NCBI GenBank assembly: GCA_025964455.1 | Contig: JAOPYU010000292.1 | Span: 1-6,256 of the forward strand | DNA length: 6,256 nt | Source: Thermoleophilia bacterium | GTDB taxonomy: Bacteria; Actinomycetota; Thermoleophilia; Gaiellales; SKUG01 | Direction: 5' to 3' | Shown here: positions 1 to 5,491 of the stretch, in pieces | Layout of the letters: every line of letters begins with the position of its first letter | How positions within the stretch are numbered: position 1 is the first letter of the stretch | Translations under genes and position numbers: made by a program | Notes under the pieces: generated by a model | Databases searched by the model: none | What the model was told of the DNA's origin: nothing | The model's input: only the letters and a program-made list of their open reading frames with translations

Positions 1-122
1 ACCCCAACCGCCCGGCCCAGCCCGCCGTGCCGAGCATCACGCCCCGCTCGGCGGCCCGCTCCCCCCAGCTCCAGGTCTCCGACGCGGACGTCGTGCGCGA
101 GCTCGTCCACCACGGACGCTGA
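1..122 (+). CDS. 3' end of an unidentified gene (partial)
   Basis: An open frame enters from the left edge (codons starting at position 3) and ends at TGA 120-122. About 39 residues are visible. The first part is rich in Pro, Ala, Arg and Ser, like a disordered linker. It ends in a charged, helix-like tail, VSDADVVRELVHHGR. Third codon positions are mostly G or C, as in the other genes here, which supports real coding. No domain is recognisable, so no function is given. The gene would converge on csoR. Too little is visible to exclude a chance open frame in GC-rich DNA. Confidence 0.4.
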   Translation, partial: PNRPAQPAVPSITPRSAARSPQLQVSDADVVRELVHHGR

Positions 123-154
123 CGCGGTCGGCCACTCCAGAGCACTCCCGACGC

Positions 155-263
155 ATGAGTGGCACGTGGACGTCGCATGACGATGCCGGCGTGCTACTCA
201 CGGGGCGTCACCCCGGATGAGTGGCACATGGACGTCGTATGACGATGCCGGTGTGCCACTCAT
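155..263. repeat. Two-copy palindromic repeat, 62-bp period
   Basis: Two 46-bp units, 155-200 and 217-262, match at 42 of 46 positions and lie in the same orientation, 62 bp apart. Each is a palindrome. In unit 2 the arms ATGAGTGGCACA (217-228) and TGTGCCACTCAT (252-263) pair perfectly over 12 bp, and the stem can continue inward with CGTCG against CGATG. In unit 1 the arms (156-166 and 190-200) pair over 11 bp with one G-T. One of the four differences between units pairs with another: G166-C190 in unit 1 is A228-T252 in unit 2. The spacer 201-216 has its own small hairpin, CGGGG and CCCCG. The element lies between two converging genes, so a terminator or REP-like role is plausible. I cannot assign it to a named family. 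Confidence 0.8.
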
Positions 264-280
264 GGCGCTTGGGGCGAGGG

Positions 281-583
281 TCAGCGGGAGCCGACGAATC
301 GGCCGAGTGCGGTGACGAGCTCCTCGGCGCGCGCATCGCGGTCCGCCTCCTCCGCGTGCACGACGCAGTGCGTGACGTGCTCGCCGACGACCTCGAGGCC
401 CACCTTGTCGATCGCAGCGCGAACCGCCGCGAGCTGGGTCAGCACGTCGAGGCAGTAGCGGTCCTCCTCGACCATCTTCGCGATGCCTCGAACCTGGCCC
501 TCGACGCGCCGCAACCGGCGCAGCAGCGCCGCCTTGTCGAGGTCGGCACGAGCATGGGAGTTGGTGGGGCGATCCGTGGCCAT
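281..583 (-). CDS. csoR: CsoR-family copper-sensing repressor
   Basis: 100-residue all-helical repressor of the CsoR/RcnR (DUF156) family. In this family the apo-tetramer binds a G/C-tract operator and lets go when it binds Cu(I). The sequence shows the family core LRRLRRVEGQVRGIAKMVEE (about 21-40). It also has the sensing triad Cys44, His69 and Cys73, whose spacing (25, then 4) equals Cys36-His61-Cys65 of the Mycobacterium tuberculosis protein, so Cu(I) is the expected ligand rather than Ni or formaldehyde. The start is taken at ATG 581-583 (MATDRP). An upstream ATG at 599-601 would run into the operator. No Shine-Dalgarno is seen; an extended -10 (TGC then TACGCT, 598-590) places the transcript start on the A of ATG, so the mRNA is probably leaderless. 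The gene is divergent from copZ-copA and shares their operator. Confidence 0.95.
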   Translation of the reverse strand: MATDRPTNSHARADLDKAALLRRLRRVEGQVRGIAKMVEEDRYCLDVLTQLAAVRAAIDKVGLEVVGEHVTHCVVHAEEADRDARAEELVTALGRFVGSR

Positions 584-589
584 GGCCGA

Positions 590-598
590 AGCGTAGCA
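590..598 (-). promoter_or_regulatory. Extended -10 promoter of csoR, probably leaderless
   Basis: On the minus strand TGC is followed by TACGCT (-10 hexamer at 595-590). This gives the TGn extension plus a TANNNT hexamer. Counting the last T as -7 puts +1 at 583, the first base of the csoR start codon. No good -35 is found 16-18 bases upstream, which the extended -10 may offset. The CsoR operator fills the place between -10 and -35, so bound repressor would block this promoter. Confidence 0.5.
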
Positions 599-599
599 C

Positions 600-616
600 A
601 TACCCCCGGGGGGTAT
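600..616. promoter_or_regulatory. CsoR operator (copper-responsive)
   Basis: A perfect 17-bp inverted repeat, ATACCCCC and GGGGGTAT around one central G. This matches the TACCCC...GGGGTA type of operator known for CsoR/RcnR-family repressors. It lies between csoR and copZ, directly next to the copZ -35 (617) and within the csoR promoter spacer. One site could therefore repress both transcripts. Assignment to the adjacent CsoR is an inference from motif and position. Confidence 0.85.
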
Positions 617-645
617 TTGACGGACGTGGCCACGGCGGCTACGAT
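617..645 (+). promoter_or_regulatory. Housekeeping-type promoter of copZ-copA
   Basis: TTGACG (617-622) and TACGAT (640-645) are separated by exactly 17 bases, a near-consensus primary-sigma promoter. The transcript should start near 652, leaving a leader of about 20 bases before copZ with GGAGGT at 664-669. The CsoR operator ends on the base before the -35. Confidence 0.75.
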
Positions 646-674
646 GCGAAGCGAAGACGACCCGGAGGTATGAG

Positions 675-905
675 ATGACCACCGCACCCACACCCCGCGC
701 AGATGAGCTGCACTTCGACGTGGACGGCATGACCTGCGCGCACTGCGAGCGGGCGATCGACGGCGAGGTGCGCAAGCTCGCCAACGTCAGCTCGGTCGAC
801 GTCGACCTGGACGCGGCGCTCGTCACCGTTCGCGGCGAGGAACTCGCCGAGCAGGTCGTGCGCGACGCCATCCTCCTCGCGGGGTACGAGGCCCGACTGC
901 GATGA
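675..905 (+). CDS. copZ: Copper chaperone, CopZ-like HMA-domain protein
   Basis: 76-residue cytosolic protein made of one heavy-metal-associated (HMA) domain. The metal site is GMTCAHC with Cys21 and Cys24, the CxxC loop that holds Cu(I) in Atx1/CopZ proteins. A typical beta-alpha-beta-beta-alpha-beta pattern follows, ending in LAGYEARLR; the aromatic residue near the C-terminus is usual for the fold. It probably carries Cu(I) to CopA and buffers free copper. ATG 675 follows GGAGGT (664-669) by five bases, an excellent ribosome site. It is the first gene after the CsoR-controlled promoter, and its stop overlaps the copA start in ATGA (902-905), so translation is probably coupled. A general HMA metallochaperone is the alternative, but CsoR and CopA next door favour copper. 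Confidence 0.93.
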   Translation: MTTAPTPRADELHFDVDGMTCAHCERAIDGEVRKLANVSSVDVDLDAALVTVRGEELAEQVVRDAILLAGYEARLR

Positions 906-3112
906 CCCCTGCCGCGCCCACGAGCGAGGTCGCCGCCTCCGTCGACCTCGTCGTCGAGGGCATGACGTGCGCAGCCTGCGCGCGGCGCGTCGAGCGCAGC
1001 CTCACGGGCGGCCCGGGCGCGGCCAGCGCCCATGTCAATTTCGCGACCGGCGTCGCGCGCGTGGAGCACGACGGATCGGTCGCCGTCGACGAGCTCGTGG
1101 GGCGCATCGAACGGGCTGGCTACGGCGCCCATGAAGCCCACCAGGCGGGGAGCTCGGCCGCCGCGGGCGACCACGGCCACCACGACGTCGGGCCGCTCCG
1201 GACGCGATTCCGCGTCGCGCTCGTGCTCACGCTGCCGATTCTGGCCGCGATGCTGGTACCGGCCCTCCGCGTGGATGGCTGGGAGCTGGCCGCTGTCGCG
1301 CTCGGCGCGCCGGTCGCGCTGTGGGCGGCGCTGCCGTTCCACCGCGCCGCGCTGCGCGGGGCTCGGCATGGTGCGGCAACCATGGACACGCTCATCTCGA
1401 TCGGCATCCTCGCAGCGTGGGGCTGGTCGCTTGCCGCCGTCATGGCGGGGATCGACGAGAGCTACGTCGAGGTGGCAGCCGTCACCACGACGCTGGTCCT
1501 CGGCGGACGCGTGGCCGAGGCCGGCGCTCGCCGACGCGCCGGCGACGCGCTGCGCTCACTGCTGGAGCTCTCGGCGCGCGACGTGACGGTCGTGGACGCC
1601 GACGGCACGGAGCGCGCACTGCCCGCCGACCAGCTCGCGGCTGGCGACCGATTCATCGTGCGCCCCGGCGAACGCATCGCGACCGATGGCGTCGTCGATC
1701 ACGGCGAGGCGGCGATCGACCGGTCGGTCGTGACCGGTGAATCGGTTCCGGAGCCGGTCACCGTCGGTGACGACGTGCTCGGCGGCACGACCAACGTCGA
1801 CGGGCGACTCGTCGTGCGGGCGACCCGGGTCGGTACCGCGACGATGCTGGCCCAGGTGGCGCGGCTGGTCGAGGACGCGCAGGCCGGGCGCGCGCAGGTC
1901 CAGCGCCTCGCCGACCAGGTCTCGGGCGTGTTCGTGCCGATCGTGCTGGCGCTCTCGGCGCTGACGCTCGCCGGCTGGCTCATGTTCAGCGATGCGGGCA
2001 GCGCGCACGCCGTTGCTGCTGCGGTCGCCGTGCTCATCGTGGCGTGCCCGTGCGCGCTGGGCCTCGCCACCCCGACCGCGCTGCTCGTCGGCAGCGGTCG
2101 CGGCGCGCAGCTCGGCATCGTCATCCGTGGGCCGGAGGTGCTCGAGCAGGCCCGGCGCATCGACACGGTGGTGCTCGACAAGACCGGCACGGTGACATCG
2201 GGCAGGTTCCGCGTCGCGGACGTCCTGGCCGCGCCGGGCATCGAGGCGCCCACCGCCCTTGCGATCGCCGCTGCGCTCGAGCAGGGGAGCGAACACCCGC
2301 TCGCGACCGCGATCGTCGTGGCCGCCCGCGAGCACGGCGCGATCCCGAGCGTCGATGGATTCCGCAACCACGCCGGGCGGGGGGTCAGCGGGAAGGTCGA
2401 CGGCTCGGCTGCGGTGGTCGGGCGCAGCACGCTCCTGGACGAGCTCGGGATCGACATCGGCGACGACCTCGCCGCCGCGGATGGCCGCGCGCACGAGCTC
2501 GGCGCGACCGTCGCGTACGTGGCCTGGGACGGTGCAGCCCGCGCTGCGCTGCTCCTGCGCGACGAACCCCGCGAGGACACCGCAGCAGCGATCGGCGCGC
2601 TCCGCGACCTCGGCCTGCGCGTGCTGCTGGCGACCGGCGATGGACCCGCCGCGGCGACGGCTGCCGCGACGCTCGCGGGGATCACCGCCGACGAGGTGCA
2701 TGCCGGGCTGCTCCCTGCCGACAAGGCGCAGCTCGTGGAGCAGCTGCGCAGCGCCGGGCACCGGGTCGCGATGGTCGGTGACGGCGTGAACGATGCGCCG
2801 GCGCTCGCGGCGGCCGACCTCGGCATCGCGATCGGCACGGGCGCCGACGTCGCGATCGAAGCCTCCGACCTCACCCTCGTGTCGCCGAGCCTGTGGAGCG
2901 CGGTCGACGCGATCCGGCTGTCGCGCGCCACGCTCCGGCGCATCCGCGTCAACCTGTTCTGGGCGTTCGCCTACAACGTCGCGGCGCTCCCGCTCGCGAT
3001 GTCGGGCAAGCTCGAACCGATGGTGGCTGGCGGCGCCATGGCGGCGTCGAGCCTGTTCGTCGTCGGCGGATCGCTCGCGCTGCGGCGGTTCCAGCCAGCA
3101 CCGCGGGACTGA
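902..3112 (+). CDS. copA: Cu(I)-exporting P1B-1-type ATPase CopA
   Basis: 736-residue inner-membrane pump that exports Cu(I) from the cytosol using ATP. One N-terminal HMA domain carries GMTCAAC (Cys23, Cys26). A linker with five histidines (77, 80, 91, 93, 94) precedes the first helix. Membrane segments lie near 103-122, 127-145, 163-183, 187-203, 343-362, 368-396, 684-700 and 707-725. The actuator TGES is at 278-281, the transport motif CPC at 382-384, the phosphorylated Asp426 in DKTGT, the nucleotide-binding SEHPLA at 463-468, TGD at 578-580 and GDGVND at 626-631. The late helices carry N684-x6-Y691-N692-x4-P697 and M713-x2-S716-S717, the P1B-1 signatures that specify Cu(I) over Zn or Cd. 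No catalytic residue is missing and the length is normal. Its start overlaps the copZ stop by four bases. Both genes are expected to be induced when CsoR releases the operator. Confidence 0.97.
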   Translation: MTPAAPTSEVAASVDLVVEGMTCAACARRVERSLTGGPGAASAHVNFATGVARVEHDGSVAVDELVGRIERAGYGAHEAHQAGSSAAAGDHGHHDVGPLRTRFRVALVLTLPILAAMLVPALRVDGWELAAVALGAPVALWAALPFHRAALRGARHGAATMDTLISIGILAAWGWSLAAVMAGIDESYVEVAAVTTTLVLGGRVAEAGARRRAGDALRSLLELSARDVTVVDADGTERALPADQLAAGDRFIVRPGERIATDGVVDHGEAAIDRSVVTGESVPEPVTVGDDVLGGTTNVDGRLVVRATRVGTATMLAQVARLVEDAQAGRAQVQRLADQVSGVFVPIVLALSALTLAGWLMFSDAGSAHAVAAAVAVLIVACPCALGLATPTALLVGSGRGAQLGIVIRGPEVLEQARRIDTVVLDKTGTVTSGRFRVADVLAAPGIEAPTALAIAAALEQGSEHPLATAIVVAAREHGAIPSVDGFRNHAGRGVSGKVDGSAAVVGRSTLLDELGIDIGDDLAAADGRAHELGATVAYVAWDGAARAALLLRDEPREDTAAAIGALRDLGLRVLLATGDGPAAATAAATLAGITADEVHAGLLPADKAQLVEQLRSAGHRVAMVGDGVNDAPALAAADLGIAIGTGADVAIEASDLTLVSPSLWSAVDAIRLSRATLRRIRVNLFWAFAYNVAALPLAMSGKLEPMVAGGAMAASSLFVVGGSLALRRFQPAPRD

Positions 3113-3119
3113 CGATCGG

Positions 3120-4466
3120 TCAGCGGCTGGCGGAAGACGCGAGCGCGGGTGCGCCGATGTCGCGCCGCAGCTGGCGGCCGGGCACCTGCACGAACTCGGC
3201 AGCCGCGTAGGCACGCTCGATCGCCTCGGCATGGTCCTCGCCCCATGCGCTGACGGTGACGACGCGTCCCCCGAGGGCGAGCAGCTCGTCGTCGCTGGCG
3301 CCTGGCTGTGCGAGGCCGATGAACAGCTCCACGCCCGGCACGCGGCTCGCAGCCTCGATGCCGGTGACCCGCACGGGCGCGGGCTCGAGCTGCAGGTCGG
3401 GGTAATGCTCGGCCGCGATGCACACCGACACGGCGGCGCCGCGGGCGGGGATGGCATCGAGCCCTCCGAGGCGGCCGTGCACTGCGCGCTCGAGCAGGTC
3501 GAGCAGGTCGGCGTCGAGCACGCGCACGAGCGCCTGGGTCTCGGGGTTGCCGAACCGGCAGTTGTACTCGAGCACCATTGGACCGTCGCTCGAGAGCATC
3601 ACGCCGGCGTAGACCACGCCGCGGAACGGCGTCCCGTCACGGCGCATCTGGTCGATCACGGGCTGGATGGTGGCGACCGCGAGGGCCGCGGCCGCCTCCT
3701 GATCGATGTCGGTGCTTGGTGCGTGGGCGCCCATGCCGCCCGTGTTGGGACCGGCATCCCTGTCGTTGAGGCGCTTGTAGTCGCGCGCTGCCGGGAGCGG
3801 GACCACGTGCTCGCCGTCCACGACGGCCATGACGCTGGCTTCCTCGCCGTCGACGAGCTGTTCGACGATGACGGTGTCGCCGCTCGCGCCGAACCGGCGC
3901 TCCACCATGAGCGTGTCGACTGCTGCACGAGCCAGCTCCGGCGTGGGGCACACGAACGCCCCGCATCCGGCAGCGAGGCCGTCAGCCTTGACGGCGACCG
4001 CGCCACCGAGCTCGTCGATCGCGGCGTGGGCGGCCTCCACGCTGTCGCAGGCGCGCCACGGCGGGGTCGGTACGCCGGCCCGCTCCATGAGCCCCTTGGC
4101 ATACTGCTTGCTGCCTTCGAGCCGGGCGGCCCCGATACTTGGGCCTACGCAGGGAAATCCTGCCGCTTCGAAACGGCTCGACAGGCCGGCGACGAGCAGG
4201 TCCTCGGCCCCCACGACCACGAGGTCGGGGCGGACGGCGGCCGCGATCTCGAGCATCCCGTCGTGGTCGTCGAGCTCCACCGGGTGGCACGTGGCGAATC
4301 GTGCGATCCCCGCATTCCCCGGGGCTGCGTGGAGCTCCCCCAGGCGCGGCGATGCGGCGAACGCGTGGCACAGGGCGTGGTCGCGTCCTCCGCCACCGAT
4401 GACGAGCACACGGAGTGCTCGAGCTGCAGGGTCGGTACCGGCGGGGCTGCTCGAGGAATCGGACAT
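3120..4466 (-). CDS. purD: Phosphoribosylamine-glycine ligase, divergent PurD
   Basis: 448-residue ATP-grasp enzyme. PurD joins phosphoribosylamine and glycine to give GAR, the second step of purine synthesis, in the cytosol. Family motifs in order: LVIGGGGRDHAL (21-32), PGNAG (49-53), GPS..AA.LEGSK (108-120), VKADGLAAG (159-167), GPNTGGMGA (239-247), metal-binding E300 and N302, RFGNPETQ (304-311), and a C-terminal domain ending near RRDIG. Two usually conserved positions differ: the Lys of AAGKG is Cys168, and the Asp of RFGDPE is Asn307; GPEAPL is also changed to GAEDLL (86-91). Start ATG 4464-4466 follows GAGG by eight bases and places the nucleotide motif near the N-terminus; a longer open frame to 4586 adds 40 residues unlike the family. 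The stop is seven bases from the copA stop, with no terminator between. Fold assignment is secure; full activity is inferred. Confidence 0.92.
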   Translation of the reverse strand: MSDSSSSPAGTDPAARALRVLVIGGGGRDHALCHAFAASPRLGELHAAPGNAGIARFATCHPVELDDHDGMLEIAAAVRPDLVVVGAEDLLVAGLSSRFEAAGFPCVGPSIGAARLEGSKQYAKGLMERAGVPTPPWRACDSVEAAHAAIDELGGAVAVKADGLAAGCGAFVCPTPELARAAVDTLMVERRFGASGDTVIVEQLVDGEEASVMAVVDGEHVVPLPAARDYKRLNDRDAGPNTGGMGAHAPSTDIDQEAAAALAVATIQPVIDQMRRDGTPFRGVVYAGVMLSSDGPMVLEYNCRFGNPETQALVRVLDADLLDLLERAVHGRLGGLDAIPARGAAVSVCIAAEHYPDLQLEPAPVRVTGIEAASRVPGVELFIGLAQPGASDDELLALGGRVVTVSAWGEDHAEAIERAYAAAEFVQVPGRQLRRDIGAPALASSASR

Positions 4467-4543
4467 GCGCGAAGCCTCGCACCTTTGTCGCGGATGCGCG
4501 ACCGCGAACCGACCGCTCCCTCCTCGTTTGCCCGCCGCATGAA

Positions 4544-4560
4544 CCGAAAATCGTTTTCGG
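4544..4560. promoter_or_regulatory. Palindrome CCGAAAA/TTTTCGG, possible operator
   Basis: Perfect 7-bp arms, CCGAAAA and TTTTCGG, flank TCG. The size and symmetry suit a dimeric repressor. On the minus strand it lies about 80-95 bases upstream of the purD start, where a promoter or early leader is expected. It lacks a following T-run and is not a terminator. The binding protein is unknown. Confidence 0.4.
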
Positions 4561-4567
4561 ACTATGC

Positions 4568-4589
4568 TGGGTGAGTGTGTACTCACCCA
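4568..4589. promoter_or_regulatory. Perfect 9-bp-arm palindrome, probable operator
   Basis: Arms TGGGTGAGT and ACTCACCCA surround GTGT, giving a 22-bp perfect inverted repeat. This is typical of TetR- or MarR-type operators. It begins at the last base of a TATGCT hexamer (4563-4568, + strand) and directly precedes a CATAGT hexamer read on the minus strand, so it could control purD, marR or both. The nearby MarR protein is one candidate ligand by position only. Confidence 0.5.
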
Positions 4590-4747
4590 CCATCAAGGGT
4601 GCATAAAAGTACAGGCGTCTCAGCAGATCGAGCAACACGTTTCGTCATCGGTACCGTACGGGCCGATGCATCGGGTAGTTGTACTGCGTGACCAAATGGT
4701 CCACACGAACGCTTGGACTGGTGCCACCCAATCGCCGTCCGAACCTC

Positions 4748-4756
4748 AAAGGAGGT
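4748..4756 (+). promoter_or_regulatory. Strong ribosome binding site of the MarR gene
   Basis: AAAGGAGGT is complementary to the 16S rRNA tail over nine bases. It decides the start: eight bases after GGAGG lies ATC 4764, in the MarR frame. No ATG, GTG or TTG in that frame sits at a normal distance. Confidence 0.7.
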
Positions 4757-4763
4757 GGGCACC

Positions 4764-5276
4764 ATCGCTGCCCTCAATGACATCCACGGAACATCCGGCC
4801 TCGACCTGAACGGGTCGCGCGAAAGCCTTCCGATCATCGCCGATCGAGCGACCATCGCCATCGAGTCGCTTCGGACGCAGTGGAGGACCGTCGCCAACCT
4901 CGGTACCCACGAGCGCATGGCGATCTCCCAGCTCCGCGTGTACGGCTCCATGCCGATGAGCGAGCTGGCGTCGCGCATCTCCCTCTCGCGAGCAGCCGTG
5001 ACCAGCCTCATCGACCGCCTCGAGGCCGAGCACTGGGTGCGTCGCCAGCAGGACGAGCACGACCGTCGCCGCACCGTGCTGAGCCTGATGCCGCGTGCTG
5101 CCGAGCAGTTCGACCGGGTCTCGGAGCCCTATCGCGAGGAGCTCTCGCAGTGGGCGCTCGCGATGTCCGACGACGAATGGCGTGCCGTCACGTCATTCCT
5201 CGGACGCATCACCGACATCGCCGAACGGCATGCCGGTGACCTGCGCTCGTCTGCGCTCGAGCGTTCGCTCAGCTGA
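4764..5276 (+). CDS. MarR-family transcriptional regulator (probable ATC start)
   Basis: About 170-residue winged-helix regulator. The MarR core is clear: MSELASRISLSRAAVTSLID (about 65-84) forms the helix-turn-helix and recognition helix, and WVRRQQDEHDRRRTVLSL (91-108) forms the wing with its basic DRRR tip. Flanking helices (about 24-60 and 112-160) would make the dimer interface. Ligand and targets cannot be read from the sequence; no metal or redox cysteines are present. The start is unusual. AAAGGAGGT (4748-4756) is a near-perfect ribosome site, and the in-frame codon at correct spacing is ATC 4764-4766. GTG 4755 abuts the site itself, TTG 4713 has no ribosome site and would add 17 residues, and the nearest ATG (4774) is out of frame. 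The family call is firm; the start is tentative. A hairpin follows the stop. Confidence 0.88.
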   Translation: MAALNDIHGTSGLDLNGSRESLPIIADRATIAIESLRTQWRTVANLGTHERMAISQLRVYGSMPMSELASRISLSRAAVTSLIDRLEAEHWVRRQQDEHDRRRTVLSLMPRAAEQFDRVSEPYREELSQWALAMSDDEWRAVTSFLGRITDIAERHAGDLRSSALERSLS

Positions 5277-5291
5277 GGTACACGACTCCGC

Positions 5292-5344
5292 TCGACGCCC
5301 GGGTCGCGCGTCCCCACACCATGGGGCGCGGGCCTGGGCGTCGA
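5292..5344 (+). terminator. Long GC-rich hairpin after marR
   Basis: Outer arms TCGACGCCC (5292-5300) and GGGCGTCGA (5336-5344) pair perfectly. Inner segments CGCG/CGCG and CCCCA/TGGGG extend the stem, with small bulges and G-T pairs, to a CACCA loop (5317-5321). About 20 pairs form. It starts 16 bases after the marR stop and ends before the small-peptide promoter. There is no T-tract, as is common for hairpin terminators in high-GC actinobacteria. Terminator function is inferred. Confidence 0.6.
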
Positions 5345-5359
5345 CGTTCCCGGGGCTGG

Positions 5360-5365
5360 TAGGCT
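5360..5365 (+). promoter_or_regulatory. -10 box of the small membrane peptide
   Basis: TAGGCT fits the TANNNT -10 pattern and lies 37 bases before the ATG at 5397. This predicts a transcript start near 5372 and a leader of about 25 bases containing GGAGG. The -35 region is not recognisable. Confidence 0.4.
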
Positions 5366-5396
5366 CGCGGGGCAACGTCCACATGGAGGCCCCCCG

Positions 5397-5489
5397 ATGC
5401 GCGATTTCGACGCCGTTTTCCCTTCGCTGTTCCTGGCACTCTGCCTGGTCGCACTCGTCGTGATGACGTTCAAGGGCCTCCTGGGCTGA
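5397..5489 (+). CDS. 30-residue single-helix membrane peptide, unknown function
   Basis: A small open frame encodes MRDFDAVFP, then SLFLALCLVALVVMT (residues 10-24), then FKGLLG. This is a short acidic N-terminus, one hydrophobic helix of about 15-18 residues, and a short tail with one Lys. That layout is typical of small membrane-anchored peptides that bind or tune larger membrane proteins. GGAGG (5385-5389) lies seven bases before the ATG, an ideal ribosome site, and a TAGGCT -10 lies 37 bases upstream. A long hairpin follows the stop, so it looks like a complete monocistronic unit. It is not next to the genes expected for KdpF or cytochrome oxidase subunits, and I do not recognise the family. 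The main doubt is its length. Confidence 0.65.
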   Translation: MRDFDAVFPSLFLALCLVALVVMTFKGLLG

Positions 5490-5491
5490 AG

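Larger units (their letters stand above)
4467..4763. other. Divergent intergenic region, purD / marR
   Basis: 297 bases with no convincing gene and visibly lower GC than the flanks. The purD side has a GAGG ribosome site (4475-4478, minus strand). The marR side has a very strong AAAGGAGGT (4748-4756). Two perfect palindromes sit in the middle (4544-4560 and 4568-4589), and a weaker 5-bp one, GACCA and TGGTC, is at 4690-4701. Possible -10 boxes overlap at 4561-4568 (TATGCT on +, CATAGT on -), but neither has a good -35. No riboswitch is recognised. Confidence 0.6.

Noticed and set aside
155..263. CRISPR array
   Set aside because: Only two units, long palindromic repeats, a 16-bp spacer with its own hairpin, and no cas genes.
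198..599. 133-codon minus-strand frame over csoR
   Set aside because: Out of frame with csoR, Arg/Gly-rich, and runs through the repeat; a shadow frame.
281..1369. Long minus-strand frame of 362 codons that includes csoR at its end
   Set aside because: Only the last 100 codons match a family. The rest is antisense to copZ and copA, crosses the operator and promoters, and has the Arg-rich composition of a shadow frame.
1556..3457. 633-codon minus-strand frame across copA
   Set aside because: Arg/Asp/Gly-rich composition with no domain; it is antisense to a complete CopA and extends into purD out of frame. Such long shadows are common at this GC content.
4544..4560. PurR box upstream of purD
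   Set aside because: The right half, CGTTTTCG, resembles the enterobacterial PurR site, but this palindrome has an odd centre and that LacI-type PurR is not expected in actinobacteria.
4467..4560. Purine or ZTP riboswitch in the purD leader
   Set aside because: Only a minor stem (TCGCGG with CCGCGA on the minus strand) is visible; the conserved cores of these riboswitches were not found by eye.
2793..4574. 593-codon + strand frame across copA end and purD
   Set aside because: Opposite to a clear PurD protein and out of frame with CopA; low-complexity Arg/Ser start and no recognisable domain.
4467..4586. 40-residue N-terminal extension of PurD
   Set aside because: It would start inside the 22-bp palindrome, is unlike any PurD N-terminus, and has a poorer ribosome site than ATG 4466.
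4564..4809. 81-codon + strand frame in the purD/marR intergenic region
   Set aside because: No ribosome site or hydrophobic/domain pattern, mixed codon use, and it runs through the palindrome and into the MarR gene out of frame.
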